From NCBI GenBank assembly GCA_020636895.1, contig JACJWZ010000001.1, forward strand, positions 372,001 through 436,000: DNA of 64,000 nucleotides, written 5' to 3'. This stretch comes from Thermoleophilales bacterium. GTDB taxonomy: Bacteria > Actinomycetota > Thermoleophilia > Solirubrobacterales > 70-9. Shown in pieces: positions 50,753-59,411 of the stretch. How positions within the stretch are numbered: position 1 is the stretch's first letter; each line of letters starts with the position of its first letter. The notes under the pieces were generated by a model that saw only the letters and a list, made by a program, of their open reading frames with translations, did not search any database and was not told the DNA's origin. Both the position numbers and the translations under genes were made by a program.

Positions 50753-53462
50753 GGCGGTCGCGAACCTCGTCGACGAATGAGGACGCGAAGCCGGGCACGT
50801 TCTCGAGGTCGTCGACGCTCGCGAGGCCACGCTCGTCGCGGTAGCGCACGAGGCGCTTGGCCTGTGACCGGGAGAGCCCGGCGCCGACCAGCTCCTCGAC
50901 TCCCGCGGAGGAGATGCTGACCGCGTCCGGCGAGTCCGCGGCGGCGTCGCTTTCCGCGGAGGCAGTGGGCACCTCCGGCTCCGACGCCTCGGCGGGCTCC
51001 GGGTCCGGTCCTTCCTCGTGCTCGAGGGGCTGCATCGCCGCCGCCTCCCACTCGGTCGTGTCGGTGGCGGGTGAGACGGCTGCGGCCTTCTCCACGGCTG
51101 CCTCCGCTTCCGAGGCGGCTTCCTCGACCCGAGCTTCCGTCGCCTCGAAGCGCTCGCGGCGTCGTTGCTGCTCCACGTCACGGAGGGAGTCCTCCGCCGC
51201 CGCGGCGCGGTCCTGCGCGTCGGCCGCCCGCAGCTCGGTCTCCTCGAGCAGCCGTCTCGCGGTCGCGAGCTCGCTTCGCAGCTCGGCAAGCTCCTCGTCG
51301 CTCTGGGCCTTCTCCTCTTCCCGGGGGGCCGCCGGGGCAGCGGGCTGCTCGGCAGCTCCCTCGCGCCGCAGCGCTTTGCTCTGTCCGCGCAGCCACGCAG
51401 CGGCTGCGAGCCTCGCTTCGTCGGCGGCGGCGGTGGCGGCTGCCTCGGCCGCGCGGGCTCGCTCCTCAGCCTCGCTGACGCGGCCCTCGGCCTCCTGGGT
51501 GGCCTCCGCACGCGCTGACCGCTCGTTGGCGAGCTCGTCCTGCGCCGCCCGGAGGCCGGATTCAGCATCGGCGCCGGCTTGCGCCCGGGCGGCCTCGACC
51601 GCGCGCTCGATGGCCTCGGCGTGCTCGGCGCGCAGCGAGTCCACCTCCTCCGCCCGCTGTTGCCCGAGCTCCTCGCGGACGCGCTGATCCGCCTCGCTTG
51701 CCGCGACCTCGCGCTCCGCCGCGATCCGCCCCTCGACGTCGGCGGTCGCGGTCTCGATCCCGGCGCGGATCCTCTCCTCGGTCTCCGCGGCGCGGGCCTG
51801 CGCCTCGCGCTCGGCCCGCTCCGCTGAATCGATCGCCTCGTCGAGCTCCGCCTCGCGATCGCGCACGCGCGCATCAGCTTCGTCCTTGGCCGTAACCCGG
51901 GCCCGCTCGAGCTCCTGCTCAACTCGCTCGTCCGCCTCGGTCCGGAGCCGCCTGGCCTCCTCCTCGAGCTGGGACTCGGCGGCGTTGATGCGATCCGCCG
52001 CGGCGTTCGCGCGATCCTCGATCTCACCGAGGCGCCGGTCGGACTCCTCGACCACCTCGACCTTCTCCTTGCGGGCGGCCTCGAGATCGGCCTCGCGCTC
52101 GGCGAGGCGCTCGGCAAAGCGCTCCTCGGCGGCCTTTCGGGCAACCGCGACCTCGGTCCGGATCCGCTCCTCAGCCTCGCTCTCGACCCGGCCGATGCGC
52201 TCTTCGATGGCTGCCTGCGCCGCGGAGCGGGCGCGCTCCTCGAGGTCGCGCGCCTGTGACTCGGCACCGCCGCTGGCCGCGGCCTCCGCCTGGGCACGCC
52301 CCTCGGCGCGAGCGCTCAGGATCGCTTCCTCGGTTTCCTCGGCGACCCGTTGCCTCGCCGTCGCGAGCGCCGCGGCCTCGGCGGCGGCGATGCGCTCGTC
52401 GGCTTCGTCGCGGACTCGTCGCAGCTCGTCTCGCAGGCCCGCGGTTTCGCCCTCGACCTGCTCGCGGGACGCAGCGCGAGCCGCGTCGACCGCCTCGGCC
52501 CGTGCGGCCTCGGCCTCGCTCGCGCGTCGCTCCGCATCCCCGATGCGCGCCAGCGCCTCGCTCAGCGCCGCGCTTGCCTCGTCCCGATCGGCGACGGCGC
52601 GAGCGACCGTCGCGGCATCGCCTTCGGCGGCGCCCTGCTCAGGGGTCGCGGCGGTCCGGTCCGCCTCGTCGCGGAGGCGTGCCGCCTGCTCCTGCAGACG
52701 CTGCTCGGATTCGGCGCGGACCTCGGCTTCGGTCTCGGCGCGCACCCGCTCGACCTCGGAGCGGACCCGCTCCCTCGCCTCGGCGCGCAGGTTCGTGACC
52801 TGCTTTCGCAGCCACTTCGTCGCCGCCTCGCGCGTCCGGGCTTCGATCTCGTCGCGCTCCCGGGCCAGCTCCTGCGCCCGCTCCTCCGCTCGCTCCGCCC
52901 GCTCGTCCGCCTCCCGCAGGCGGTGGTCGAGCTCGTCGACCCGTCCGGCGGCCGCTGACTTCGCCTGCTCGAGGTCCTCCTCGAGGGCGAGGATCTCGTC
53001 CATCGCCCGCATCTCGGCCTCCTGCGCAGCCTGGTCGGCGGCGATCTTGATTCGCTCGCCCGTATCCCCCTGACGGCCAGCGGGCGGCTCCGTCGCGACA
53101 ACGGGTTCGTCGGCGTCCCCGGTGCCGGATTTGACGTCGTCGGGCTCGTCGGTGACGGATCCGTCTGGCTGGTCGGCTTCCGGCGGGTCTTCCTCCGTGG
53201 CCTCGGCGCGTGCCTCGCCCCCCGTCACGGGCGCCGGCGGGCGCAGCTCACGTTCGTCGGTGATCAGCGCCCAGTCCTCCGTCACGGGATGGGCTTCCCC
53301 GGCTGCGGGCCGGTCCCCGGTTTCGCCACTCGCTTCGGCGTCGGGAATGGGTATCGATTCGGAGTCGGGTTCGTCCCCGAGCTCAGGCGGCGGTGGCGGG
53401 AGTGAGGTCTCATCCTCCCCGCGGCCGCGGCGGCGGCCGAAGATCCCTCTGCGTCGAGCCAT
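50742..53462 (-). CDS. Giant coiled-coil protein with C-terminal helix-hairpin-helix
   Basis: 906 residues. Order: a basic start MARRRGIFGRRRGRG; an acidic, proline-rich disordered part (16-140); charged coiled coil (about 140-800); an acidic linker; and a ComEA-like helix-hairpin-helix (SSAGVEELVGAGLSRSQAKR to FASSFVDEVRDRLRD, 851-906). Two similar motifs, WLRKQVTNLR (217-226) and WLRGQSKALR (690-699), bound the central rod. No signal peptide or membrane helix. HhH domains bind DNA, so a link between chromosome and another structure is possible. The stop end overlaps the convergent deacetylase gene by 11 bases. Confidence 0.85.
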   Translation of the reverse strand: MARRRGIFGRRRGRGEDETSLPPPPPELGDEPDSESIPIPDAEASGETGDRPAAGEAHPVTEDWALITDERELRPPAPVTGGEARAEATEEDPPEADQPDGSVTDEPDDVKSGTGDADEPVVATEPPAGRQGDTGERIKIAADQAAQEAEMRAMDEILALEEDLEQAKSAAAGRVDELDHRLREADERAERAEERAQELARERDEIEARTREAATKWLRKQVTNLRAEARERVRSEVERVRAETEAEVRAESEQRLQEQAARLRDEADRTAATPEQGAAEGDAATVARAVADRDEASAALSEALARIGDAERRASEAEAARAEAVDAARAASREQVEGETAGLRDELRRVRDEADERIAAAEAAALATARQRVAEETEEAILSARAEGRAQAEAAASGGAESQARDLEERARSAAQAAIEERIGRVESEAEERIRTEVAVARKAAEERFAERLAEREADLEAARKEKVEVVEESDRRLGEIEDRANAAADRINAAESQLEEEARRLRTEADERVEQELERARVTAKDEADARVRDREAELDEAIDSAERAEREAQARAAETEERIRAGIETATADVEGRIAAEREVAASEADQRVREELGQQRAEEVDSLRAEHAEAIERAVEAARAQAGADAESGLRAAQDELANERSARAEATQEAEGRVSEAEERARAAEAAATAAADEARLAAAAWLRGQSKALRREGAAEQPAAPAAPREEEKAQSDEELAELRSELATARRLLEETELRAADAQDRAAAAEDSLRDVEQQRRRERFEATEARVEEAASEAEAAVEKAAAVSPATDTTEWEAAAMQPLEHEEGPDPEPAEASEPEVPTASAESDAAADSPDAVSISSAGVEELVGAGLSRSQAKRLVRYRDERGLASVDDLENVPGFASSFVDEVRDRLRD

Positions 53463-53796
53463 CGGGCGGCGGAGGTTAGTACCCGCGCCCAGATGCTTCT
53501 CTGTATCCGGTCGGCACTCCCTCGGCGAGAGGGACCGACCCCAGGGGAGGGGCGCGCCGCCGCGCATCGTCGGCGGGACCTCCGGAGCTGAGGCACGCCC
53601 GGGCAACCGGCTCCACGTCGCTGATGACGGGCGCGTGCAGGGCGTCGGGCGTATCCGCGGGCCGGTGTGAGGAATAGGCACCGAATCGCGCTTGGAAAGT
53701 CACATCTGCGCGTTGTTCGGTGGCAGGAGGGGGCGCACGATCGGGGTGCAAACCGGATCCGGCGGCCGCAGGTGCCGCCAGGAAGGAGTTCAGAGC
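53463..53796. other. Divergent gap between coiled-coil and pilin genes
   Basis: 334 bases with no supported gene. The left side holds the coiled-coil gene's promoter region on the minus strand. The right side has GAATAGGCACC and TTGGAAAGTCAC stretches (about 53672-53702) that could be a promoter for the pilin gene, and AAGGAG at 53781-53786 is its ribosome-binding site. Confidence 0.4.
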
Positions 53797-54054
53797 ATGT
53801 ACCCGCTCTTCGGATACGTCCACGCCCGCGGGGCCTGGGCGCTGCGCAGCGCCCGCGACCGATTCGCCTCGGAGTCGGGCCAGGGAACGGTCGAGTACGT
53901 CGGCCTCGTCCTGCTCGTCGCGGCGCTGATGGGGGGCATGGTGGCCGCTGTCGGCGGCCTCGGCAGCCTCTCCGGCATCGGCAAGGAGCTCGGCGAGGCA
54001 ATCACGAAGAAGATCGTGCAGGCCGTCCAGAAGATCACGTTCGCGTCCTCCTGA
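53797..54054 (+). CDS. Flp-type pilin-like small protein
   Basis: 85 residues. A basic, polar N-terminus (YVHARGAWALRSARDRFASE), then the prepilin-type junction SGQGTVEYVGLVLLVAALMG. This is the class III signal pattern: small residue, Glu at +5, hydrophobic helix. A short Gly/Lys tail follows. AAGGAG lies 10 bases upstream of ATG. No Tad/Flp assembly gene (tadA, tadB, tadZ) is within the window, so the pilin is an orphan here. Confidence 0.75.
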   Translation: MYPLFGYVHARGAWALRSARDRFASESGQGTVEYVGLVLLVAALMGGMVAAVGGLGSLSGIGKELGEAITKKIVQAVQKITFASS

Positions 54055-54125
54055 AGGTGCGAACGGCGCCGGGGCCGTCCGTCGCGGCGGGCGGCCCCGA
54101 CCGCCTCTTTGGGAGACTGGCTGCG

Positions 54126-54848
54126 ATGGGGCAGCGCAGCTACGACCGCTCGAACGCGGAGATGCGACCGGTCGAGATCGAGCCGGGGTTCGTCCGCACC
54201 GCCGACGGCTCGGCGCTGATCTCGATGGGGGAGACGCGCGTGATCTGCACTGCGTCGATCGCCGAGGAGGTGCCACGCTGGCTGCGCGGTCGCGGGAGCG
54301 GTTGGGTCACCGCCGAGTACGCGATGCTCCCGGCCTCGACGAACGAGCGCAAGCAGCGTGACTCGGCAAGGGGCCGTCCCGATGGGCGCTCGACCGAGAT
54401 CCAGCGCCTGATCGGCCGCTCGCTCCGCGTGGTCACCGACTTCGAGGCGCTCGGGGAGCGCGCGGTCTGGGTGGACTGCGATGTCCTGCAGGCCGACGGG
54501 GGCACCCGCTGCGCGTCGATCACGGGTGCCTACGTGGCCCTGCACCTGGCTCTCGCCGCCGCCGTCGAACGCGGCGAGCTCGAGTCGGTTCCGCTGACGG
54601 GGAGCGTCGCGGCGCTCAGCGTCGGCATGGTTGCCGGTGAGGCGCTCTGCGACCTCGACTACTCCGAGGACTCGAGCGCGGAGGTCGATGCCAACGTGGT
54701 CATGACCGGTGATGGGGGTCTCGTGGAGGTGCAGGCGACGGCCGAGCAGATGCCGCTCTCTCGGGCCTCGCTTGACGAGCTGCTCGGGCTCGCGGAGGCC
54801 GGGATCGCGGAGCTGCGAGCGGTGCAGGAGCAGGCGACGGGATCGTGA
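54126..54848 (+). CDS. rph: Ribonuclease PH
   Basis: 240 residues. RNase PH landmarks: RSNAEMRPVEIEPGFVRTAD, GSALISMGETRVICTASIAE, AEYAMLPASTNERKQRDSAR, the phosphate-site RSTEIQRLIGRSLRVVTDFE, DCDVLQADGGTRCASITGAY and LDYSEDSSAEVDANVVMTGD. It trims tRNA 3' ends with phosphate. It is followed by rdgB with a four-base overlap, a common bacterial pair. Confidence 0.96.
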   Translation: MGQRSYDRSNAEMRPVEIEPGFVRTADGSALISMGETRVICTASIAEEVPRWLRGRGSGWVTAEYAMLPASTNERKQRDSARGRPDGRSTEIQRLIGRSLRVVTDFEALGERAVWVDCDVLQADGGTRCASITGAYVALHLALAAAVERGELESVPLTGSVAALSVGMVAGEALCDLDYSEDSSAEVDANVVMTGDGGLVEVQATAEQMPLSRASLDELLGLAEAGIAELRAVQEQATGS

Positions 54849-55450
54849 ACGGCGCGCCCGCGCGCCCCGAGCTGGTGCTCGCGACGCGGAACCCGCACAA
54901 GCTGCACGAGGTGCGCGAGATCCTCGCCGGGTGGGAGGTCCTGCCGCTGCCCGACGACGTCGAGTTGCCCCCCGAGGACGGTGAGACCTTCGCCGAGAAC
55001 GCGGCCGGCAAGGCCCGGGCCGCCCACGCGGCGACGGGGAAGCCGGTGATCGCCGACGACTCCGGCATCGAGGCCGCCGCGCTCGAAGGGCGCCCCGGCG
55101 TTCGCTCGGCCCGCTATGCCGGTCCGGACGCGAGCGACCAGGACAACCTCGACAAGCTTCTCGACGAGGTCGCCGAGCACGAGGATCGACGGGTCGCCTA
55201 CGTCTGCGCGATCGTCCACGTCGCCGCTGACGGCGCCGAGACGGTGCGCGAGGCGCGTTGCACCGGCATCCTCGCCGAGCGGCCGCGCGGCGACGGCGGC
55301 TTCGGGTACGACCCCGCATTCCTGCCCGACGACTTCCCGGACGGGCGCACGATGGCGGAGTTGAGGCCGGCCGAGAAGCACTCGATCTCACACCGCGGGC
55401 GTGCGGTGCGGGCGATCGCAGAGTCGATCAGGGAAGAGGGTCCGCGGTGA
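54845..55450 (+). CDS. rdgB: XTP/dITP pyrophosphatase (RdgB/HAM1)
   Basis: 201 residues. LVLATRNPHKLHEVREILAG, EDGETFAENAAGKARAAHAA, VIADDSGIEAAALEGRPGVR, SARYAG, GDGGFGYDPAFLPDD and SHRGRAVRAIAE are the standard Ham1 blocks. It removes non-canonical purine triphosphates. GTG start overlaps the rph stop (GTGA), and its own stop overlaps the next GTG, so three genes are coupled. Confidence 0.96.
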   Translation: MNGAPARPELVLATRNPHKLHEVREILAGWEVLPLPDDVELPPEDGETFAENAAGKARAAHAATGKPVIADDSGIEAAALEGRPGVRSARYAGPDASDQDNLDKLLDEVAEHEDRRVAYVCAIVHVAADGAETVREARCTGILAERPRGDGGFGYDPAFLPDDFPDGRTMAELRPAEKHSISHRGRAVRAIAESIREEGPR

Positions 55451-56352
55451 CATCGACCCGCTCCGGAGCGGCGATCGTCTCGGTCGTCTCCAACAGCGTT
55501 CTGATCGTCCTCAAGCTCACGGCGGGACTGATCACGGGCTCCATCGCGATCCTCACCGAGGCCGTCCACTCGGCGATCGACCTGATCGCCTCGATCGTCG
55601 CCCTCTACTCCATCCGCAAGGCGGACGAGCCCGCCGACGAGGACCATCCCTACGGTCACGAGAAGGCCGAGAACGTCGCTGCGGGCGCCGAGGCGATGCT
55701 GATCCTGCTCGGCGCCACGATCGTCGTGATCGAGGCGATCAGGCGGCTCTTCACCGGTTCCGAAATCAACGAGGTCGGGCTCGGGATCGTCCTGATCGCG
55801 ATCTCGATCGTCGCCAACTTCGTCGTCTCCACCTTCCTGTACCGGCGCGCGCGGACCTTCGATTCGCCGGCCCTCGAGGGCGATGCGGCGCACCTGCGCG
55901 CCGACGCGCTCACCTCGATCGCCGTCCTCGTCGGCCTCGTCCTGGTCGAGGTGACCGGGATCGCGGCGTTCGACTCGATCGCGGCGCTCGTCGTCGCCGC
56001 GGCGATCGTCGGCACCGGGGTCGGGCTGGCCATGCGATCGGGCCGGGTCCTGATGGACGAGGCGCCTCCGGAGGAAGAGCTGGACAGGATCGAGGAGGCG
56101 ATCGCTGCAGCGCGTCCCCCTGAGATGGCCGGCTACCACAAGCTGCGCGCACGCAAGGCGGGCTCACGGAGGCACATCGACCTGCATGTCCAGTTCCGCT
56201 CCGGGACCAGTCTCGAGGAGGCTCACGATCTCACCCACGCGCTCCGCGACGCGATCGCCGCGCAGTTCGACAACGCCGACGTGCTGATCCACGTCGAGCC
56301 CGAGGGCTCCTACCGCCCGCCCGACGCGCAGGGGCCGCTGCGCTCCGGCTAG
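55447..56352 (+). CDS. Cation diffusion facilitator (metal efflux)
   Basis: 301 residues. Six membrane helices; metal site residues in AILTEAVHSAIDLIASIVAL and DAAHLRADALTSIAVLVGLV (HxxxD pairs of helices 2 and 5), and HPYGHEKAENVAAGAEAMLI between. The C-terminal cytoplasmic ferredoxin-like domain has HIDLHVQFRSGTSLEEAHDL. Zinc, iron or manganese is likely. GTG 55447 overlaps the rdgB stop. The coupling with RNA and nucleotide enzymes is probably positional only. Confidence 0.93.
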   Translation: MTSTRSGAAIVSVVSNSVLIVLKLTAGLITGSIAILTEAVHSAIDLIASIVALYSIRKADEPADEDHPYGHEKAENVAAGAEAMLILLGATIVVIEAIRRLFTGSEINEVGLGIVLIAISIVANFVVSTFLYRRARTFDSPALEGDAAHLRADALTSIAVLVGLVLVEVTGIAAFDSIAALVVAAAIVGTGVGLAMRSGRVLMDEAPPEEELDRIEEAIAAARPPEMAGYHKLRARKAGSRRHIDLHVQFRSGTSLEEAHDLTHALRDAIAAQFDNADVLIHVEPEGSYRPPDAQGPLRSG

Positions 56353-56489
56353 CTGAGGTTGACGGCGGCCGCGAGGCCGACCGCGACGAGCGTGATCGCG
56401 TAGCCGGTGTAGCCGTTGAGCGCGAAGAGGACTGCAGCGACCGCGCAGACGATGACGACCGTGATCCAGGATGCGCGCGGGACGTCCAC
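56349..56489 (-). CDS. Very small membrane protein, 46 residues
   Basis: GTG 56489 gives VDVPRASW, then two short hydrophobic stretches (VVIVCAVAAVLFALNG, YAITLVAVGLAAAVNLS) that could form a hairpin. The stop overlaps the CDF gene end by four bases, convergent. It is divergent from the 56529 gene with a 39-base gap. Support is limited to hydrophobic pattern, codon bias and layout. Confidence 0.45.
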   Translation of the reverse strand: MDVPRASWITVVIVCAVAAVLFALNGYTGYAITLVAVGLAAAVNLS

Positions 56490-56528
56490 GACGTCTATGT
56501 TGCAGAAGATGCTGGACGGACGGAAGTC

Positions 56529-56882
56529 GTGACCGCCACCGTCGCGAAGCCCGCCGCCGAGCGCGCCGTTGCGATGCTGGTCGAGATGAGCGCCGACCTC
56601 CGGGCCTGCGCGCTTCTCGGGCCCGGTGACGAGGTGCTCGCCTGCAGCTCCGAGGCGCCGTGGGCGGAGCAGGTCGACGAGCTCTGGTCGGCCGCGGAGG
56701 ACGCTCGGCGAGCCCCCCAGCCGCCGACGCAGGTCCATGTGGGGAGCGAGGGCGGCGAGGTCTTCGCGCTTCGTGACGGCGGCGTGACGGCGGTTGCCGT
56801 CACCGACCGCTTCACGCTTGAGTCGCTGATGTTCTGCGATCTGCGGGCCGCCTTGCGAGAGCTCACCGGGAGCGATGCCTGA
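56529..56882 (+). CDS. Small roadblock/longin-like protein
   Basis: 117 residues. One alpha/beta domain: a helix (ERAVAMLVEMSADLRACALL), beta hairpin (LACSSEAPWAEQVDELWSAA), a strand pair (GEVFALRDGGVTAVAVTDRF) and a closing helix (ESLMFCDLRAALREL). This is the outline of Roadblock/LC7 proteins, which act with small GTPases. No GTPase gene is adjacent. GTG start; its stop overlaps the next ATG by one base. Confidence 0.6.
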   Translation: MTATVAKPAAERAVAMLVEMSADLRACALLGPGDEVLACSSEAPWAEQVDELWSAAEDARRAPQPPTQVHVGSEGGEVFALRDGGVTAVAVTDRFTLESLMFCDLRAALRELTGSDA

Positions 56883-57097
56883 TGCAGAAGCCGTACCGGT
56901 TCCTCGTCGATCGCGTCGCCTCGTACGCGGAGGAGGGAAGCGCGTTCCTGCGCAGGCGGAAGATCCGCAGCAGGCCGTTCGCACGTGTCTGGCGCTCGGG
57001 GGGAGCCGCTGAGCCGGTCGAGCTCGACAGCGAGGCGGGGATGCGGCTCGCGGGGGCCGCCGAGGCGCTGATCGCGGCATCCCCGCGCAAGCGCTGA
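56882..57097 (+). CDS. Small basic protein, 71 residues
   Basis: A positively charged soluble protein (AFLRRRKIRSRPFARVWRSG) with a helical C-terminal part (GMRLAGAAEALIAASPRKR). ATG overlaps the TGA of the roadblock-like gene, so the two are translated together. Family not recognised. Confidence 0.6.
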   Translation: MQKPYRFLVDRVASYAEEGSAFLRRRKIRSRPFARVWRSGGAAEPVELDSEAGMRLAGAAEALIAASPRKR

Positions 57098-57158
57098 GCT
57101 GCAACATCCGTCCACGGGAGGGGGCGCGTCCGGGCGTGGCGGGGTGGGAGGTTTGCGG

Positions 57159-57389
57159 ATGTCCGCGCGTGAACCTGACAAGCGGAGCTGGGAGGAGGAC
57201 CCGCGGCTGGGCGCCGCCTTCGTCGCCGACCCCGCGCTGGCCGACGAGATCGAGATGATCCTGCCGATGCTCGATCCCCCGGCGCGGGAGCGGTTCGAGG
57301 CCTTGCTGGCGGAGGAGGTCGGCCGCCACGAGCGACCCGCGGCGGCGGTGCTGGCCGCTTTGGAGCGTGCGGCCCGCGGGGGCGGCTGA
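57159..57389 (+). CDS. Small acidic protein, 76 residues
   Basis: Acidic and helical (ADEIEMILPMLDPPARERFE). ATG 57159 is preceded by GGGAGG with eight bases between, which favours it over GTG 57144. It follows the previous small gene by 61 bases and may be third in that set. Family not recognised. Confidence 0.55.
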   Translation: MSAREPDKRSWEEDPRLGAAFVADPALADEIEMILPMLDPPARERFEALLAEEVGRHERPAAAVLAALERAARGGG

Positions 57390-57488
57390 TCGCCGCCCGG
57401 CTGGTAACGGGGGGCGCCGCGGGGGCTCGCGGGCTTATCGGAGGTGCGGCGCGGTCGCGCCGCCGAGACCCGACCCGGAGCCGAACCC

Positions 57489-59387
57489 ATGCATACCTCC
57501 TCGCCGAATCGCCGCCTCCTATCCGTCCTCGTCGCCGTCGTCGCGGTGGCCGCGGTAGCTCTCCTTCTCGCGCCGAACGCCCGCGCCGGCCGCTACACGG
57601 TCGCCCAATGCGACCGCAGCAACCGCGCCTATCCCGACGCGCTCTTCGAACGACGTTTCAGCGGCGACTACGCGTTCGCATTCCGCTGCGAGGAGGACGA
57701 GGACGCCAACTCGCTGCAGATCCACGCGCTCTCGGGTGCGCCGGACGATCGCTGGGGACGGATCTCGTGGGCGGCTCCGACCGGAACGAGGATCGTCGCG
57801 GTCAGCGCCGAGGCTCGGTTGCGCAGCGATTCCGGCCACCAGGCGAGGCTCTCGTTCCTCGACGGGTCCGGCAACGAGGTCGGCCGGATCGCCACCGGCG
57901 GCGATTCCCCCGGCGGGTTCGAGACCTACTCACGTTCGCTCAGCGACGCCGGACGCGAGCGCTTCGCCGCCTCCCTCGCGTGCGTCCAGCGTGATGGCTG
58001 CCGCTACTCCGAGCAGGCGCGGACCTGGCTCAGGTCGGTGCGCCTGACGATCGAGGACAAGGTCCCGCCCGCCGTCGCCTGGTCCGGATCGATTCTCGGC
58101 GGCGGGTGGAAGCGCGGCAAGGTCAGCTTCCAGGGGGGCGCGGGTGACACCGGCTCCGGCGTGGCCGGCCTCTACGCCGAGGTGAACGGCGTGCCGGTCC
58201 CGCCGAGCCAGACGTCGGCGTGCGCCTCGATCGCGGGAACCGGGTACGTCTCGCGGGTTCAGCCCTGCCCGCTGCTGGCCGCGGGAGGAGGGGACCTCGA
58301 CACCGCCGCCTCGCCCTTCGTCAACGGAGAGAACCGGCTGACGCTGTGCGCGATCGACTATGGCTCGCGGCCGGCGACCGGCTGCGCTGCGACCACCGTC
58401 CACGTCGACAACGCCCAGCCCGAGGTCGCGTTCAGCTCGGCCCAGGATCCTGAGGATCCCGAGGTGATCTCCGCCCCCGTCGTTGATCGCCATTCCGGAG
58501 CGGCGGGCGGTCTCATCTCCTACCGACCGCTCGACGGCGGCGCGTGGCGCGACCTTCCCACCGAGCTCGTCGACGGGCGTCTGCAGGCCCGCGTCGATTC
58601 CAGCGCGGAGCCGCCCGGTCGGTACATCTTCCGTGCAGCGGCCGGTGATAACGCCGGGAACCTCGCGGCCAGCACGGCGCGGGCGGACGGCTCGCCGATG
58701 GTGCTGAGCTTCCCGTTGCGCACGCCGACGGACCTCGCGGCGTCGGTCGGGGGCGACTCGACGGCACGGTTGCGCTACGGCGAGCGGCCCCGCTTGGAGG
58801 CGACGCTCCGAGACGCCGACGGCAGGCCGCTCGCGGGCCAGCCGCTCGATGTCGTCGAGGCATACGCCCACGGGTCCTCGTTGGCGCCCGTGGGTCGCAC
58901 CGTCACCACCGACTCACGCGGGCGCATCGACGTCCAGCTCCCGGCGGGTCCGTCGCGCGAGATCAGCATCGCCTATGCCGGATCGCGTCGCTATCTGGCT
59001 GCCGCTCAGCGTAAGGTCGGCGTCACCGTGGAGGGCTATGCGCGGCTCGCGGCGATCCCGCGCCACGTCACGGCCGGGCGCAAGGTGCTGTTCCGCGGCT
59101 CGGTCGGGACGCTCGGTGCGGTCCTCGGGCGCGGCAAGCTCGTCGAGCTGCAGGTCAAGGGCGGTGGGATCCGTCGCTTCCGCACGATCCGGCAGGCGTT
59201 CCGAACCGACCCGCGTGGCCGCTGGAGCCTGCGCTACGGGTTCGACCGCTTCTACAAGCGACCGACGCGGTTCCGCTTCCGGCTCAAGGTCTCGCGGGAG
59301 GGCGGCTGGCCCTACCTGGCCCCTTCGGTCTCCCGGTCGCGGACGCTTCAGGTGGTGCCGCGGAAGAAGAAGCGGCGAGGCCGCTGA
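57489..59387 (+). CDS. Large secreted protein with Ig-like repeats
   Basis: 632 residues. Signal peptide (LLSVLVAVVAVAAVALLLAP, ending ARAG). The mature N-terminal part has paired cysteines (TVAQCDRSNRAY, FAFRCEEDEDA, SLACVQRDGCRYSE) and a jelly-roll look. The middle (about 195-420) has bacterial Ig-like strings (VPPAVAWSGSILGGGWKRGK, GVAGLYAEVNGVPVPPS, HVDNAQPEVAFSS). Residues 430-620 are further beta domains ending in a basic tail. Probably a cell-surface or matrix protein. ATG 57489 selected over 57444 because the signal peptide begins there. Confidence 0.75.
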   Translation: MHTSSPNRRLLSVLVAVVAVAAVALLLAPNARAGRYTVAQCDRSNRAYPDALFERRFSGDYAFAFRCEEDEDANSLQIHALSGAPDDRWGRISWAAPTGTRIVAVSAEARLRSDSGHQARLSFLDGSGNEVGRIATGGDSPGGFETYSRSLSDAGRERFAASLACVQRDGCRYSEQARTWLRSVRLTIEDKVPPAVAWSGSILGGGWKRGKVSFQGGAGDTGSGVAGLYAEVNGVPVPPSQTSACASIAGTGYVSRVQPCPLLAAGGGDLDTAASPFVNGENRLTLCAIDYGSRPATGCAATTVHVDNAQPEVAFSSAQDPEDPEVISAPVVDRHSGAAGGLISYRPLDGGAWRDLPTELVDGRLQARVDSSAEPPGRYIFRAAAGDNAGNLAASTARADGSPMVLSFPLRTPTDLAASVGGDSTARLRYGERPRLEATLRDADGRPLAGQPLDVVEAYAHGSSLAPVGRTVTTDSRGRIDVQLPAGPSREISIAYAGSRRYLAAAQRKVGVTVEGYARLAAIPRHVTAGRKVLFRGSVGTLGAVLGRGKLVELQVKGGGIRRFRTIRQAFRTDPRGRWSLRYGFDRFYKRPTRFRFRLKVSREGGWPYLAPSVSRSRTLQVVPRKKKRRGR

Positions 59388-59411
59388 CCCGGGAGGCTCG
59401 CGCCGAGGCGT

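Noticed and set aside
49733..52297. An open reading frame of more than 850 codons on the minus strand across the deacetylase and coiled-coil genes
   Set aside because: It is out of frame with both genes, has Arg/Pro/Ser-rich low-complexity translation, and arises from GC-rich codon bias in the real genes.
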